This document shows positions 53,401 through 61,259 of a stretch of DNA of 64,000 bases, one piece after another. The notes below the pieces were generated by a model, which was not told the origin of the DNA, made no database searches, and saw only the letters and a list, made by a program, of their open reading frames with translations. The stretch is from Bacillota bacterium (GTDB lineage: Bacteria > Bacillota > UBA4882 > UBA8346), in the NCBI GenBank assembly GCA_023392595.1, contig JAEVYU010000008.1, positions 53,665 through 117,664 of the forward strand, read 5' to 3'. The first letter of the stretch is position 1. Every line of letters starts with the position of its first letter. Made by a program: the position numbers and the translations under genes.

Positions 53401-54552
53401 ATGGCTGAAAAAACAACCGGAGTGGCCTGTATGAGCTTTGGTTTGATGTTTGTAATGGCTCTTATCCCAATGAGCTGGGCGGTTACGGAGGATGATCTTC
53501 AAAGCAAAATAGTACAAACGCGAAAGAAACTGAGTCAAACCAAGCAGCGGGAAAGAAGGGTCCTCGGGAGTCTCCTCAAGACCCAAGAGGAGATCGATAA
53601 GATTAATTCCAATTTAAAAAAAATCAATGGGAATCTTAATCAAACCGAGCGCCGGATGAACGTTGTCAATGCGGAGCTCAGTAAAGCTCAGTCGGAATTG
53701 GAAAATATTAAAAATGCAATCGGCGGTAGAAAAGGAGTTCTGGATCAAAGATTAATTACTATATATAAATATGGGTATCAAAGTTATTTGGAAGCTTTGT
53801 TTGAGTCCAGGAGTTTTGATGATTTCTTGTACCGTTTTGAAATGGTAAGCAGTTTCGTGCAGGACGATTTACATATGATTCAATCCTTGCGGGAGCGACA
53901 GGGGCTTATCACCGAGAAGCATGAAGAAATCAGCGATAAACAACAGGAATTGCTGGATCAAAAAAAGACTTATGCGCTACTGCAAATTAAGAACCGAACC
54001 GAACAGAACCGTAAAATCCAGATCATGCAGGATAAAAAAGAAGAACTGACCGCTCTGCAAAAAGACCGGCGGGTTTTGGAAGAGTCTCTGGATGAAATGG
54101 AACGTACTTCCAAAGAGATGGAAGCCCAAATCAAGGACTTACAAAATAAAAATAAAACCGCTCTAGGTACCGGAAGAATGATTTGGCCGGTCAGGGGGAG
54201 AATATCCTCCTATCAAGGCTGGCGGGTTCATCCGATTTTGCGGAAAAAGAAGTACCATTCGGGCATGGACATAGCCGCGCCCACGGGAACCCCAATTGCC
54301 GCCGCCGATTCGGGAGTGGTGATTTTTTCGGGCCGGAACGGCGGCTATGGAAATATGATCGCTTTGGACCATGGCAATGAAATCTCCACGGTTTACGGCC
54401 ATTGTTCCGAATTGTTAGTAAGCAAAGGGCAGACGGTATCCAAAGGCGATATCATCGCCAAGGTGGGAAGCACCGGATTTAGCACCGGACCGCATTTGCA
54501 TTTCGAAGTCCGTAAAGCGGGAGTCCCGACAGACCCGCTAAGATCATTATAA
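53401..54552 (+). CDS. EnvC-like coiled-coil murein hydrolase/activator with M23 domain
   Basis: 383 residues. An N-terminal signal-like helix (CMSFGLMFVMALIPMSWA), a long coiled coil (~30-255), then a C-terminal M23/LytM domain: HPILRKKKYHSGMDIAAPTG, STVYGHCSEL, TGPHLHFEV. The zinc ligands H-x3-D and H-x-H are all present, so unlike E. coli EnvC it may itself be an active peptidase. Placement right after ftsEX matches the EnvC partner of FtsX. ATG start after AAGGAGGTAC. Confidence 0.9.
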   Translation: MAEKTTGVACMSFGLMFVMALIPMSWAVTEDDLQSKIVQTRKKLSQTKQRERRVLGSLLKTQEEIDKINSNLKKINGNLNQTERRMNVVNAELSKAQSELENIKNAIGGRKGVLDQRLITIYKYGYQSYLEALFESRSFDDFLYRFEMVSSFVQDDLHMIQSLRERQGLITEKHEEISDKQQELLDQKKTYALLQIKNRTEQNRKIQIMQDKKEELTALQKDRRVLEESLDEMERTSKEMEAQIKDLQNKNKTALGTGRMIWPVRGRISSYQGWRVHPILRKKKYHSGMDIAAPTGTPIAAADSGVVIFSGRNGGYGNMIALDHGNEISTVYGHCSELLVSKGQTVSKGDIIAKVGSTGFSTGPHLHFEVRKAGVPTDPLRSL

Positions 54553-54566
54553 AGGATGGGTTTTTT

Positions 54567-55820
54567 TTGGCAAAAAACTCCCGTTTCAAGAGTCTTTCAT
54601 TCATAGGAGTGTTCCTGGTTGCGCTGTGTTTCTTGGGCTGGTGGTGGCAGGGTAATGCCAGAGGCGGGCGGTATCGCGACATTTTTTCGGCATTTTACGT
54701 GATGAGCGTGGTTAAAATCAATTATTACCAGCCGGTCAGTATGGTTGATCTCATGAAGACATACTGGGAGAAGGGTCAGATTTCGGGCATGCTCCAGTCT
54801 TTGCATGATCCGTACACCCGCTTTTTAGACCGGGATCAGTATTCCGAGCTTAAAAAAGATACCAGCGGATCCTTTGCGGGGATTGGTATTTTTTTTATTG
54901 TCAAAGAAGGGGAACTATTGATTTCAAAAGTAGTGGAAGGTTCACCGAGTGAAAAAGCGGGATTGCAAGAAGGAGACCGAATCATCGCCATCGGTGAGAC
55001 ACCTGTTCGTAAAATCAGCGCCGATGTGGCGATTGCTAAAATTAGGGGCAAAATTGGTACTGCGGTGACGCTCTTGGTTGCCCGGGGTGATGGAAACAAG
55101 CGTCAGGAGCTTGAGTTTAAAGTTGAAAGAGATAAGATTACCGTTCCCACCGTTGAAATGGATATTCGCCAGGACCCGCTGGTTGGAAAGTATGCGTTTA
55201 TCAAAATATCCCAATTTGCCGAAACAACCCCAGATGATTTGGAAAAAGATTTAAGAAAAATCGACAAAATGATTGATTGTAAAGCATTGGTTTTGGACTT
55301 ACGGGCCAATCCGGGCGGTTCACTGGATGCCGCCATTAAAGTGGTCAGCGAATTTATTCCGGAGAATACTCCCATTATTCATGTGAAAAGAAGAAATCTG
55401 CCTTGGCAGGTTCTGTCCTCCGAATATAATGCTCACCGCTATTTGCCAATGGTCGTACTGGTCAATAGTTGGAGCGCCAGCGCTTCGGAAATTGTTTCCG
55501 GGGCCCTCAAGGACCAAAAACGGGCGATACTTGTTGGAACCCATACTTTCGGAAAGGATCTGATCCAGGAAGTCAGGGAACTTCCGGGCGGAACCGCCAT
55601 GACAATCACCATCGCCAGTTATTTGACATCGGGAAAAGTGAACATTCATAAAAAGGGAGTCCAACCCGACATGGTTGTGGAGATCCCCGGAGCTTTGGAC
55701 CGTTTGCTCAAACATGGCGACACCGGTCCTTTTAAGAGAATGAATGAGTTGCAGGAGTCGGAGGCTCTCAAAATATTACAGCTTCATATTTTGCAACGCC
55801 AAAACAAACTGGCAAGCTGA
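54567..55820 (+). CDS. Carboxy-terminal processing protease CtpA (S41)
   Basis: 417 residues. N-terminal membrane anchor (LSFIGVFLVALCFLGWWW), the conserved LHDPYTRFLD, a PDZ domain (GIGIFFIVKEGELLISKVVE, AGLQEGDRIIAIG), and the S41 catalytic region LRANPGGSLDAAIK, NSWSASASEIVSGAL (Ser) and GTHTFGKDLIQE (Lys). It degrades or processes exported proteins. In many genomes a CtpA follows ftsX-envC and regulates wall hydrolases. TTG start after AAAGGATGGG. Confidence 0.93.
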   Translation: MAKNSRFKSLSFIGVFLVALCFLGWWWQGNARGGRYRDIFSAFYVMSVVKINYYQPVSMVDLMKTYWEKGQISGMLQSLHDPYTRFLDRDQYSELKKDTSGSFAGIGIFFIVKEGELLISKVVEGSPSEKAGLQEGDRIIAIGETPVRKISADVAIAKIRGKIGTAVTLLVARGDGNKRQELEFKVERDKITVPTVEMDIRQDPLVGKYAFIKISQFAETTPDDLEKDLRKIDKMIDCKALVLDLRANPGGSLDAAIKVVSEFIPENTPIIHVKRRNLPWQVLSSEYNAHRYLPMVVLVNSWSASASEIVSGALKDQKRAILVGTHTFGKDLIQEVRELPGGTAMTITIASYLTSGKVNIHKKGVQPDMVVEIPGALDRLLKHGDTGPFKRMNELQESEALKILQLHILQRQNKLAS

Positions 55821-55855
55821 TAAGTAGCAATTGAGTCCTGAGAGGAGTGAGGGTT

Positions 55856-57199
55856 TTGGGGCCGGAAACGAGAACAGCGAAGACGGCCTTTATTTTTTAC
55901 CTTGTTTATGCGGCTTTGATTGGGGCGGTTGCATTATGGTTACCCAAAACCGGGCTTTTTCCGCAAAAAGATGCCGGGCATAAGCAACCTCTTGGGAACG
56001 GATACATTGAACAGCTACAATTAAAGCAGCAGGAGTATGAAAAATCATGGCAAAAAATATTGGCCCATGAGGGGTTCATTCCCAAGGCGGTCTATACAAT
56101 ACAAAAGAGCCGCCAATTGAAGAGAAAAATCGGTAACAGGCGAATTGAATGGACTTTTTCGGAGAACACCATCGTTTTGCCGAAAGCAGCCGGTAAGAAT
56201 TCCCTGCTCGCTTTGACTTTTAAGTGGAAGGAACTGGTGCAGCAATTAGGTTTTAATATTCATGGGGGAAAATGGGGATATAGCAACGGTTTACTTTGGG
56301 TCAAGCTTGACAGCAGCTTTCCGATGGGAGTCGGGAAAAAATACAGCCCCAGTTTGCCCTTGGAACGTCTGACCATGGTTTTGCCGGTAACCGGATTTCA
56401 AGGGCGCTTACCCGGTTTGATTCCTGAGTTGCCTCCCATCATACCGGATTTGGAGCCACCGCCAACGGAGGCGATTCCAACCCCCACCCCGGTAAAGGTG
56501 GAAGCAGAAGAACAGGCGGTGCCGCTGCCGGCCGGAAAAAGGGCTAAGATTGCCATTATCATTGATGATGTTGGCTATGTATTGGAGGCCGCGGAGGCGA
56601 TGTTGAAAGTTCCGGCTCCTTTAACCTTTTCGGTGCTGCCCTTCGGTCCTTACAGCCGTAAGTATGCCGAGGCTGCCAAGGAAAGAGGATTTGGAGTTAT
56701 GCTGCATTTACCGTTGGAACCTCTGAATCCAAGCGTCAACCCCGGTCCGGGGGTTATCAAACGCAGTTTTAGTGAAGCGGAGGTTGCGGCTGGGCTCCAA
56801 AAAGATTTGGAACAGGTTCCGGAAGCGACGGGGATCAATAATCATGAAGGCTCCGCCGGGACCAGCGACCCCCGTTTAATGGTGATTTTAATGAAGGAGA
56901 TCAAAAAACACGGACTATTTTTCGTGGATAGCATGACGGCATCAACTTCCGTAGCGGCCCAATATGCCCGGAACAATCAAATACCCTGTACCAAACGGAA
57001 AGTTTTTATTGATAACCAAACCGACCTGATGAGTAAAAAGGCGGCGTTACGGGTATTGATGAAAATCGCGCTCCGGGATGGAGAGGCTGTCGGAATCGGC
57101 CATGTACGGGAAAACACGGCCCAGGCTATTATCGAAATGCTTCCCGAGTTCGCCAAGGCCGGAATCGAAGTGGTGCCGGTGGCGGAGTTGGTAAAGTAA
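55856..57199 (+). CDS. Divergent polysaccharide deacetylase family protein (YibQ-like)
   Basis: 447 residues. Membrane anchor (AFIFYLVYAALIGAVALWL), a proline-rich linker (about 190-225), then a C-terminal Polysacc_deac_2 domain: KIAIIIDDVGYVLEAAEAML, VMLHLPLEPLNPSVNPGP, GINNHEGSAGTSDP, GLFFVDSMTASTS, GIGHVRENT. Catalytic Asp and His of the NodB fold are kept. EnvC-CtpA-YibQ neighbours are typical of diderm bacteria. TTG 55856 is preferred by its spacing to AGAGGAG. Confidence 0.88.
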   Translation: MGPETRTAKTAFIFYLVYAALIGAVALWLPKTGLFPQKDAGHKQPLGNGYIEQLQLKQQEYEKSWQKILAHEGFIPKAVYTIQKSRQLKRKIGNRRIEWTFSENTIVLPKAAGKNSLLALTFKWKELVQQLGFNIHGGKWGYSNGLLWVKLDSSFPMGVGKKYSPSLPLERLTMVLPVTGFQGRLPGLIPELPPIIPDLEPPPTEAIPTPTPVKVEAEEQAVPLPAGKRAKIAIIIDDVGYVLEAAEAMLKVPAPLTFSVLPFGPYSRKYAEAAKERGFGVMLHLPLEPLNPSVNPGPGVIKRSFSEAEVAAGLQKDLEQVPEATGINNHEGSAGTSDPRLMVILMKEIKKHGLFFVDSMTASTSVAAQYARNNQIPCTKRKVFIDNQTDLMSKKAALRVLMKIALRDGEAVGIGHVRENTAQAIIEMLPEFAKAGIEVVPVAELVK

Positions 57200-57207
57200 A
57201 CGATCGG

Positions 57208-57390
57208 CTACATTTTCTTCATCATGGTCATTTTCAGATAACGGTTTATCAGCTTATCCAGTTTGATACTACAGGATAAAACCGTCGAGTCGGTATAGCC
57301 GCGGGCATCATAAGCTTCCTGGAGCTGTTGACGCCTGGAGGCTATTTTTTGTTCCAAAGACTTAATTTTTTTGGATTTGGATTTTTTCAT
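57208..57390 (-). CDS. Spo0E-family aspartyl-phosphate phosphatase
   Basis: 60 residues with the Spo0E-like pattern: helix 1 KIKSLEQKIASRRQQLQEAY, then VLSCSIKLDKLINRYLK, matching the S-x3-L-D-x-L-I-x-x-Y signature. These small two-helix proteins dephosphorylate Spo0A-P and delay sporulation, so the organism probably sporulates. The signature's usual Gln/Glu before LD is K here. ATG 57390 follows GGAGGTG. Confidence 0.75.
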   Translation of the reverse strand: MKKSKSKKIKSLEQKIASRRQQLQEAYDARGYTDSTVLSCSIKLDKLINRYLKMTMMKKM

Positions 57391-57610
57391 GAACACCTCC
57401 GATTGTTCGGTGTAAACGATAATATCGTATCGAAAATTCGCCGTTATTCTTTTTCCTTTTAAGTTTCGATGAGTATGATATAATGAAAATAATTGAGATT
57501 TCAGGCAATACGAAACTAAGGCGCAAATGGAGGTTGTTTGAGCGTTGGTTTTATTTATTGTTCTATTTTTGGTTTTTATTGATTATTTTCTGAAATTATA
57601 ATTTAATTAT

Positions 57611-57630
57611 ACGTTCATTTTGAACAAACG
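57611..57630. promoter_or_regulatory. Palindromic operator candidate upstream of the XRE regulator
   Basis: ACGTTCATTTTGAACAAACG contains the inverted repeat GTTCA-ttt-TGAAC, 22 bp before the regulator's start, a fitting site for autoregulation. Confidence 0.5.
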
Positions 57631-57651
57631 TCAAGGAGAAATTTGTTACAA

Positions 57652-58134
57652 ATGATAGATAAAAATATTGGAGAAAGAATACGGCAGTTCAGAGAGGCAA
57701 TGGGATTATCCCAGGAGGCATTGGGTGATGCCATTGGAATGAGCCATGGACAGGTATCAAAGTTTGAATTAAGCCGATTTCAGCCTTCGAAACGTTTTCT
57801 GAATGGGATGATGGTCCGGTTTGGCGCCAATTCGGATTGGATTTTGACCGGGCGAGGCGAGATGTATATTACCCCGAAAGATTATATTGATAAAGGAATT
57901 GAGTTATTCGGAGCGGAGAAAATGAGCGAAGGCTTTTTGAGCGCTCTGAAAGATTCGCATTTTGCGGAGTTTCAAGGATTTATTTCGGTCGATATGTTGA
58001 ACAATCAGCCGAATGATGGTGAACTGCGGGAATTGATGCAACAGGTGGCGAAAGTATGGCATTTAGAGGATGAAAAGGCGAGAAAAGCTTTAATACAGTT
58101 CGTGAAGGTGTTTTTGGAAGGAGATCATCATTAA
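57652..58134 (+). CDS. XRE-family (CI-type) transcriptional regulator
   Basis: 160 residues. The N-terminal HTH_3 (IGERIRQFREAMGLSQEALG, IGMSHGQVSKFELSR) and NSDWILTGRGEMY are typical of phage-like repressors. The C-terminal half (~85-160) is helical and of no known family. ATG 57652 is used; TTG 57643 is possible. It lies 276 bp upstream of the first Y-RNA-like gene on the same strand and is the only regulator next to the Ro60 locus. Confidence 0.8.
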   Translation: MIDKNIGERIRQFREAMGLSQEALGDAIGMSHGQVSKFELSRFQPSKRFLNGMMVRFGANSDWILTGRGEMYITPKDYIDKGIELFGAEKMSEGFLSALKDSHFAEFQGFISVDMLNNQPNDGELRELMQQVAKVWHLEDEKARKALIQFVKVFLEGDHH

Positions 58135-58358
58135 AATAGTAAGAAATATTTAGGGGAAGCATTTGAAAGATAGAATTAGTCTTCGTTATTCTCAGTCCTT
58201 TGAATTAAGGTCTTTTCGGATTCTGTGCTCTATTTTTAAAGTACTTCTTTTTCTTACCTTTTCCCAATCGATGACAACTAAACGGGAAGAGTTTTGCAGA
58301 CTAGAACTTTACATCGAAAATGCCAGCAGAAAAATTTTTATAAAATTAAAATTTTCTA

Positions 58359-58388
58359 TTGACACCAATTTTATCCATATGATAGTAT
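58359..58388 (+). promoter_or_regulatory. Predicted promoter of the Y-RNA / Ro60 locus
   Basis: TTGACA (58359-58364), an 18-bp spacer, TAGTAT (58383-58388); an alternative -10 TATACT overlaps. Transcription would start about 15-20 nt before the first Y-RNA-like stem. Confidence 0.6.
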
Positions 58389-58410
58389 ACTGTATACAAA
58401 GTGCAAATTT

Positions 58411-58538
58411 GAGTGAGGCGCTTGGAGCGTTACTTCGACTTCTAATCGGAAGGTCGTGGGTTCGAATCCCATCAGGGTTTTTAAGCCTGTAGCTCAGTTG
58501 GTAGAGCATCATGTACGTTCCGAAATTTTTCCTCACTC
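58411..58538 (+). ncRNA. Y-RNA-like RNA 1 with permuted tRNA-like module
   Basis: The ends GAGTGAGG (58411-58418) and CCTCACTC (58531-58538) pair perfectly. After a GCGTTACTTCG box come a hairpin CTTC/GAAG, a T-arm GTGGG-TTCGAAT-CCCAT (58456-58472), a seven-position acceptor-like helix with one mismatch closed by TTT (58473-58489), TA as positions 8-9, and D-arm GCTC-AGTTGGTA-GAGC (58492-58507). The 3'-tRNA half therefore precedes the 5' half, i.e. a circularly permuted tRNA. This is the architecture described for bacterial YrlA RNAs bound by Ro60 orthologues. No complete tRNA can be drawn. Confidence 0.85.
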
Positions 58539-58568
58539 TTGAATGATTCATTTTGTTGGAGGTCCATT

Positions 58569-58712
58569 ATGACCAGCTATTATCGAGATCTACTTAAAAC
58601 TAAATTAAATTATTTGACGGGGAGTGCTTTATCCCGTTTTGCTGGTCGTATCATTTTTTGTTGCGATTATCGTGAGCTGCATTTAGTCACGCACATTAAC
58701 GGTAGCAATTGA
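58569..58712 (+). CDS. 47-residue small protein between Y-RNA 1 and Y-RNA 2
   Basis: TTGGAGG lies 6 bp before the ATG. The product, beginning MTSYYRDLLKTKLNYLTGSA, then LSRFAGRIIFCCDYRELHLV and THINGSN, is basic with two adjacent cysteines and no clear membrane helix. A strong terminator follows 28 bp after the stop. RBS and terminator suggest a real gene in the Ro60 locus. No known family. Confidence 0.55.
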   Translation: MTSYYRDLLKTKLNYLTGSALSRFAGRIIFCCDYRELHLVTHINGSN

Positions 58713-58739
58713 AAAGACCGAAGCAATAACGGATATTGT

Positions 58740-58770
58740 AACCTCCCTAAAAAAAGGGAGGTTTTTTATT
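58740..58770 (+). terminator. Terminator between the small ORF and Y-RNA 2
   Basis: AACCTCCCT-aaaaaa-AGGGAGGTT followed by TTTTTATTT. It separates the Y-RNA 1/small ORF unit from Y-RNA 2, Y-RNA 3 and the Ro60 gene unless there is read-through. Confidence 0.88.
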
Positions 58771-58780
58771 TAGTAAGAAT

Positions 58781-58924
58781 TTACGAGGCGCTATGAAGGG
58801 TTACTTCGGCAGAGCATTTGATTACGAATCAAAAGGCCGCAGGTCCGATTCCTGCTTTCCGCCTTCGTGGAAATAGCTCAGTATTGTCAGCAATGACATA
58901 ACCTTTCATTCCTTTCCCTCGTAA
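58781..58924 (+). ncRNA. Y-RNA-like RNA 2 with permuted tRNA-like module and anticodon arm (ACG)
   Basis: Terminal stem TTACGAGG/CCTCGTAA (58781-58788, 58917-58924) is perfect. After GGGTTACTTCGG comes a complete anticodon arm TTTGA-TTACGAA-TCAAA (58817-58833) with anticodon ACG, U33 and A37. Next are T-arm GCAGG-TCCGATT-CCTGC (58839-58855), a 7-bp acceptor helix TTTCCGC/GTGGAAA closed by CTTC (58856-58873), UA as positions 8-9, and a weak D-arm GCT...AGC (58876-58891). All four tRNA arms occur in permuted order. Confidence 0.85.
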
Positions 58925-58943
58925 TATCTTTTGGGAATAACTT

Positions 58944-59093
58944 TTGTGAGGCGTTAGAAGGGGTTACTTCGCTTTTGGAGCCGGTACCATATGGATGTGC
59001 AGGTTCAAATCCTGCCGTATTGTGCAGCCCAGCAATATGTGGCGGAAGTGGCAGACGCGCCGTAATAGTTCCTCTTCGTTCTTTTCCTCACAA
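58944..59093 (+). ncRNA. Y-RNA-like RNA 3 with tRNA-Leu-like permuted module
   Basis: Terminal stem TTGTGAGG/CCTCACAA (58944-58951, 59086-59093) is perfect. GGGGTTACTTCGC repeats the box of the other two. T-arm GCAGG-TTCAAAT-CCTGC (58999-59015) leads straight into a 7-bp acceptor helix CGTATTG/CAATATG (59016-59022, 59033-59039), then TG and a D-arm GCGGAAGTGGCAGACGC that looks like tRNA-Leu. No clear anticodon arm. It ends 43 bp before the Ro60 start codon. Confidence 0.85.
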
Positions 59094-59136
59094 ACTATAT
59101 GAAATAGATTGATAAATCTGTTATGAGGTAACCAAG

Positions 59137-60624
59137 ATGTCAAGATTAACGCAACTGTTTTCCCTCCCGGTTTGTGACATAAAAAACCGTGATGGATATC
59201 CTGCTTATCAAAGACCATTTGAAGAGCAATATTTACAAACTCTATTGACCAATACTTTGAGCAATACTTTTTATGCCGATAAAAATGACCTGTTTCAAGA
59301 GGCTGAATTCATTCATGGGCAAATGTTGCAAAAGGATGCGGAGTTTGTTGCCAAGGCTTTGCCGTTTGCACGCCAAAAAGGATGCATGCGCTTACAGCCG
59401 GTATATGGTTTGGCGAAGTTAGCACAGACTCATAAGGAATTGTTTAAGGAAATCTTCTCCAAGGTCATTTTAATCCCCGCCGATTTACAGGATTTTATGA
59501 CCATTTTGGAAAGAAGCGGGCATGGTCAAGGGGGCCGGGCCGTTAAAAATACAGTCGCCAAGTGGTTGAATCAGAACTTGTCGGAATACTGGGCTATTAA
59601 GTATAACGGGAAAGGCCGCGGATTTTCCTTGGGCGACATCATTCAGACCACCCACCCGGTTCCGGGTTCGGAGCAAACCGGGAAGTTATTCAAGTACTTG
59701 ATTTCTGGAGAATGCGGTTTTCAAGACGGTAAGATTTATGCTTACGAGCAACTCAAAAAAGCCCAAACTTCGGCAGAACAAATTCGCTGGATCAAAGAAG
59801 GCCAGTTGCCGCATGAGGTGGTCACTGGGGTTTGCAATATGTCGCGCGTGGGCGCGTCGGAACTGTGGAATGCCTTGGTTCCGGAAATGCCGGTATTCGC
59901 CATGATCCGTAATTTGAATGCACTGGACCGGGCTGGGGTGTTGGATGCTAACCGCAGCTTGATTGAGAAAAAATTAACCGATGGGGATATTTTAAGGAAA
60001 TCCAAGATCCTGCCGTTCCGGTTCTTAAATGCTTTCAATGCCACCCCAAAAGCTTGGGTTAAGGATGTCTTGCGGCAGGCGGTGGAGATGACTTTTGCCA
60101 GCTTACCGGAGATCCCGGGAAAAACCGCGGTCTTTTTGGATATTTCCGGTTCAATGAATGGTGAATACTTACGGATCGGGTCGGTGTTCGCTTTGGCTTT
60201 ATTTAAAAAGACTAAGGGGAATGGTGTTTTCTGGTTATTCGACACCGCTGTTCATGACCCGAAAGCCTCGTTGCATGATTCCATATTAACCCAAGCGGAA
60301 AGGATTACCGCGCAGGGTGGAACCGATACCGGGGCTCCGGTCCGGGCTTTAAGAAACCGGGTGGATAATATCATTATCATTACGGATGAACAACAAAATT
60401 CCGGTAGTCCGTTCTACAAAGAACTGGTAAACTATAGGAAAAAGTACAATGCAAATGCCAGGGCATTTGTGATTGATTTGGCTCCTTACCGGTCCGGAAT
60501 GGTACCGCCGGCCGACGATTTAAGCCATTATATTTATGGTTGGTCCGACCAGGTATTGCAATATATATCGTTTGCAACCAATGGTTACGGATCAATGGTG
60601 GAAACTATCAAAAAAGGGATGTAG
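59137..60624 (+). CDS. rsr: Ro60 orthologue (TROVE domain plus VWA), Rsr-like
   Basis: 495 residues. The TROVE HEAT-like ring spans residues ~1-325 (for example EAEFIHGQMLQKDAEFVAKA, FSKVILIPADLQDFMTILER, GRAVKNTVAKWLNQ). A VWA domain follows with an intact MIDAS: DISGSMNG (335-342), GGTDTGAP (Thr396) and ITDEQ (416-418 region). In bacteria Rsr binds Y RNAs and can gate RNA into PNPase for structured-RNA decay, and is linked to stress survival. The ATG follows GAGGT with 9-bp spacing. Three Y-RNA-like genes lie just upstream, a strong contextual match. Confidence 0.93.
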   Translation: MSRLTQLFSLPVCDIKNRDGYPAYQRPFEEQYLQTLLTNTLSNTFYADKNDLFQEAEFIHGQMLQKDAEFVAKALPFARQKGCMRLQPVYGLAKLAQTHKELFKEIFSKVILIPADLQDFMTILERSGHGQGGRAVKNTVAKWLNQNLSEYWAIKYNGKGRGFSLGDIIQTTHPVPGSEQTGKLFKYLISGECGFQDGKIYAYEQLKKAQTSAEQIRWIKEGQLPHEVVTGVCNMSRVGASELWNALVPEMPVFAMIRNLNALDRAGVLDANRSLIEKKLTDGDILRKSKILPFRFLNAFNATPKAWVKDVLRQAVEMTFASLPEIPGKTAVFLDISGSMNGEYLRIGSVFALALFKKTKGNGVFWLFDTAVHDPKASLHDSILTQAERITAQGGTDTGAPVRALRNRVDNIIIITDEQQNSGSPFYKELVNYRKKYNANARAFVIDLAPYRSGMVPPADDLSHYIYGWSDQVLQYISFATNGYGSMVETIKKGM

Positions 60625-60677
60625 GTTCGGTTCGTCGCCAAAAGACTGGCGATGAACCGCTGTTTCACAAATCATCA

Positions 60678-60929
60678 TTGGATGAGAAAGTAAAAGAAAT
60701 TGTTTGCGCTGTCCCCGATGGCCTTTATCAGTATCAAATGCCTGACATTTCTTGCGATGAACAATGGATTCATGCAACACCCGATGAAAAAGGGTTTTTA
60801 TTAATCCGAGAATTAATAGAAAATGAACTCTATGAAGAACATCGAAGAAAAAAGAAAAGGACGAAAAATCCAAATTCTAAAATTCTTAATTTGGGTCAAG
60901 GGCCTACCTTTGGCATGGCGCTGGAATAG
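60678..60929 (+). CDS. Uncharacterised protein or remnant downstream of Ro60
   Basis: About 83 residues from a TTG at 60678; the frame is open further upstream to an ATG at 60540 inside the Ro60 gene, but neither start has a good ribosome-binding site. The sequence EIVCAVPDGLYQYQMPDISC, EKGFLLIRELIENELYEEHR and a basic KKKRTKNPNSK tail looks coding. It may be a small RNA-binding partner or the truncated end of a lost gene. No family recognised. Confidence 0.45.
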   Translation: MDEKVKEIVCAVPDGLYQYQMPDISCDEQWIHATPDEKGFLLIRELIENELYEEHRRKKKRTKNPNSKILNLGQGPTFGMALE

Positions 60930-61259
60930 AGGGCAAAGCCGACGAAAAACAGCATGGTGAAAGGCATAGCTTAACAAGAAACATTTAAGTATATCGAACT
61001 ATACTATAACACTAGGAGAATGCACTCATCTCTGAAGTATCATTCTCCTACTCAATTTGAAAATTGAATTCATAAAATCCACTTAACTTTGTGCCTAGTT
61101 TTTGTTGATAGCTCCGTTGTATCACACGTTCAACATGTCTATAAAATCGGGGTAAGGTCATCCTCTTATTTCCGGTTGGTACGGACTTTATGGTTTAGGA
61201 TGTGAGCCGTCTTACTTGTCTGCTAATATGGTTTCGTTATAAAATCAGTGAATATCGAT
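60930..61259. other. Intergenic region with a 10-bp perfect hairpin
   Basis: TAGGAGAATG (61013-61022) and CATTCTCCTA (61041-61050) form a perfect 10-bp stem around an 18-nt loop, with no T-run; it may end the Ro60 transcript or the convergent MFS transcript. Nothing else is recognised. Confidence 0.55.

Noticed and set aside
57604..57640. LexA box upstream of the XRE gene (GAACAAACGTCA)
   Set aside because: The right half deviates from GTTC, and the neighbouring GTTCA-N3-TGAAC palindrome better explains the site as a repressor operator.
58163..58492. A 109-residue open frame running through Y-RNA 1
   Set aside because: It has no ribosome-binding site or plausible protein sequence, and its end lies within clear T-arm and acceptor-like RNA structure.
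58411..59093. Three ordinary tRNA genes or tRNA pseudogenes
   Set aside because: T-loops and D-arms are present, but the acceptor 3' strand precedes the 5' strand, there is no CCA, and each unit is closed by its own outer stem. This fits Y-RNA-like permuted modules and not linear tRNA genes.
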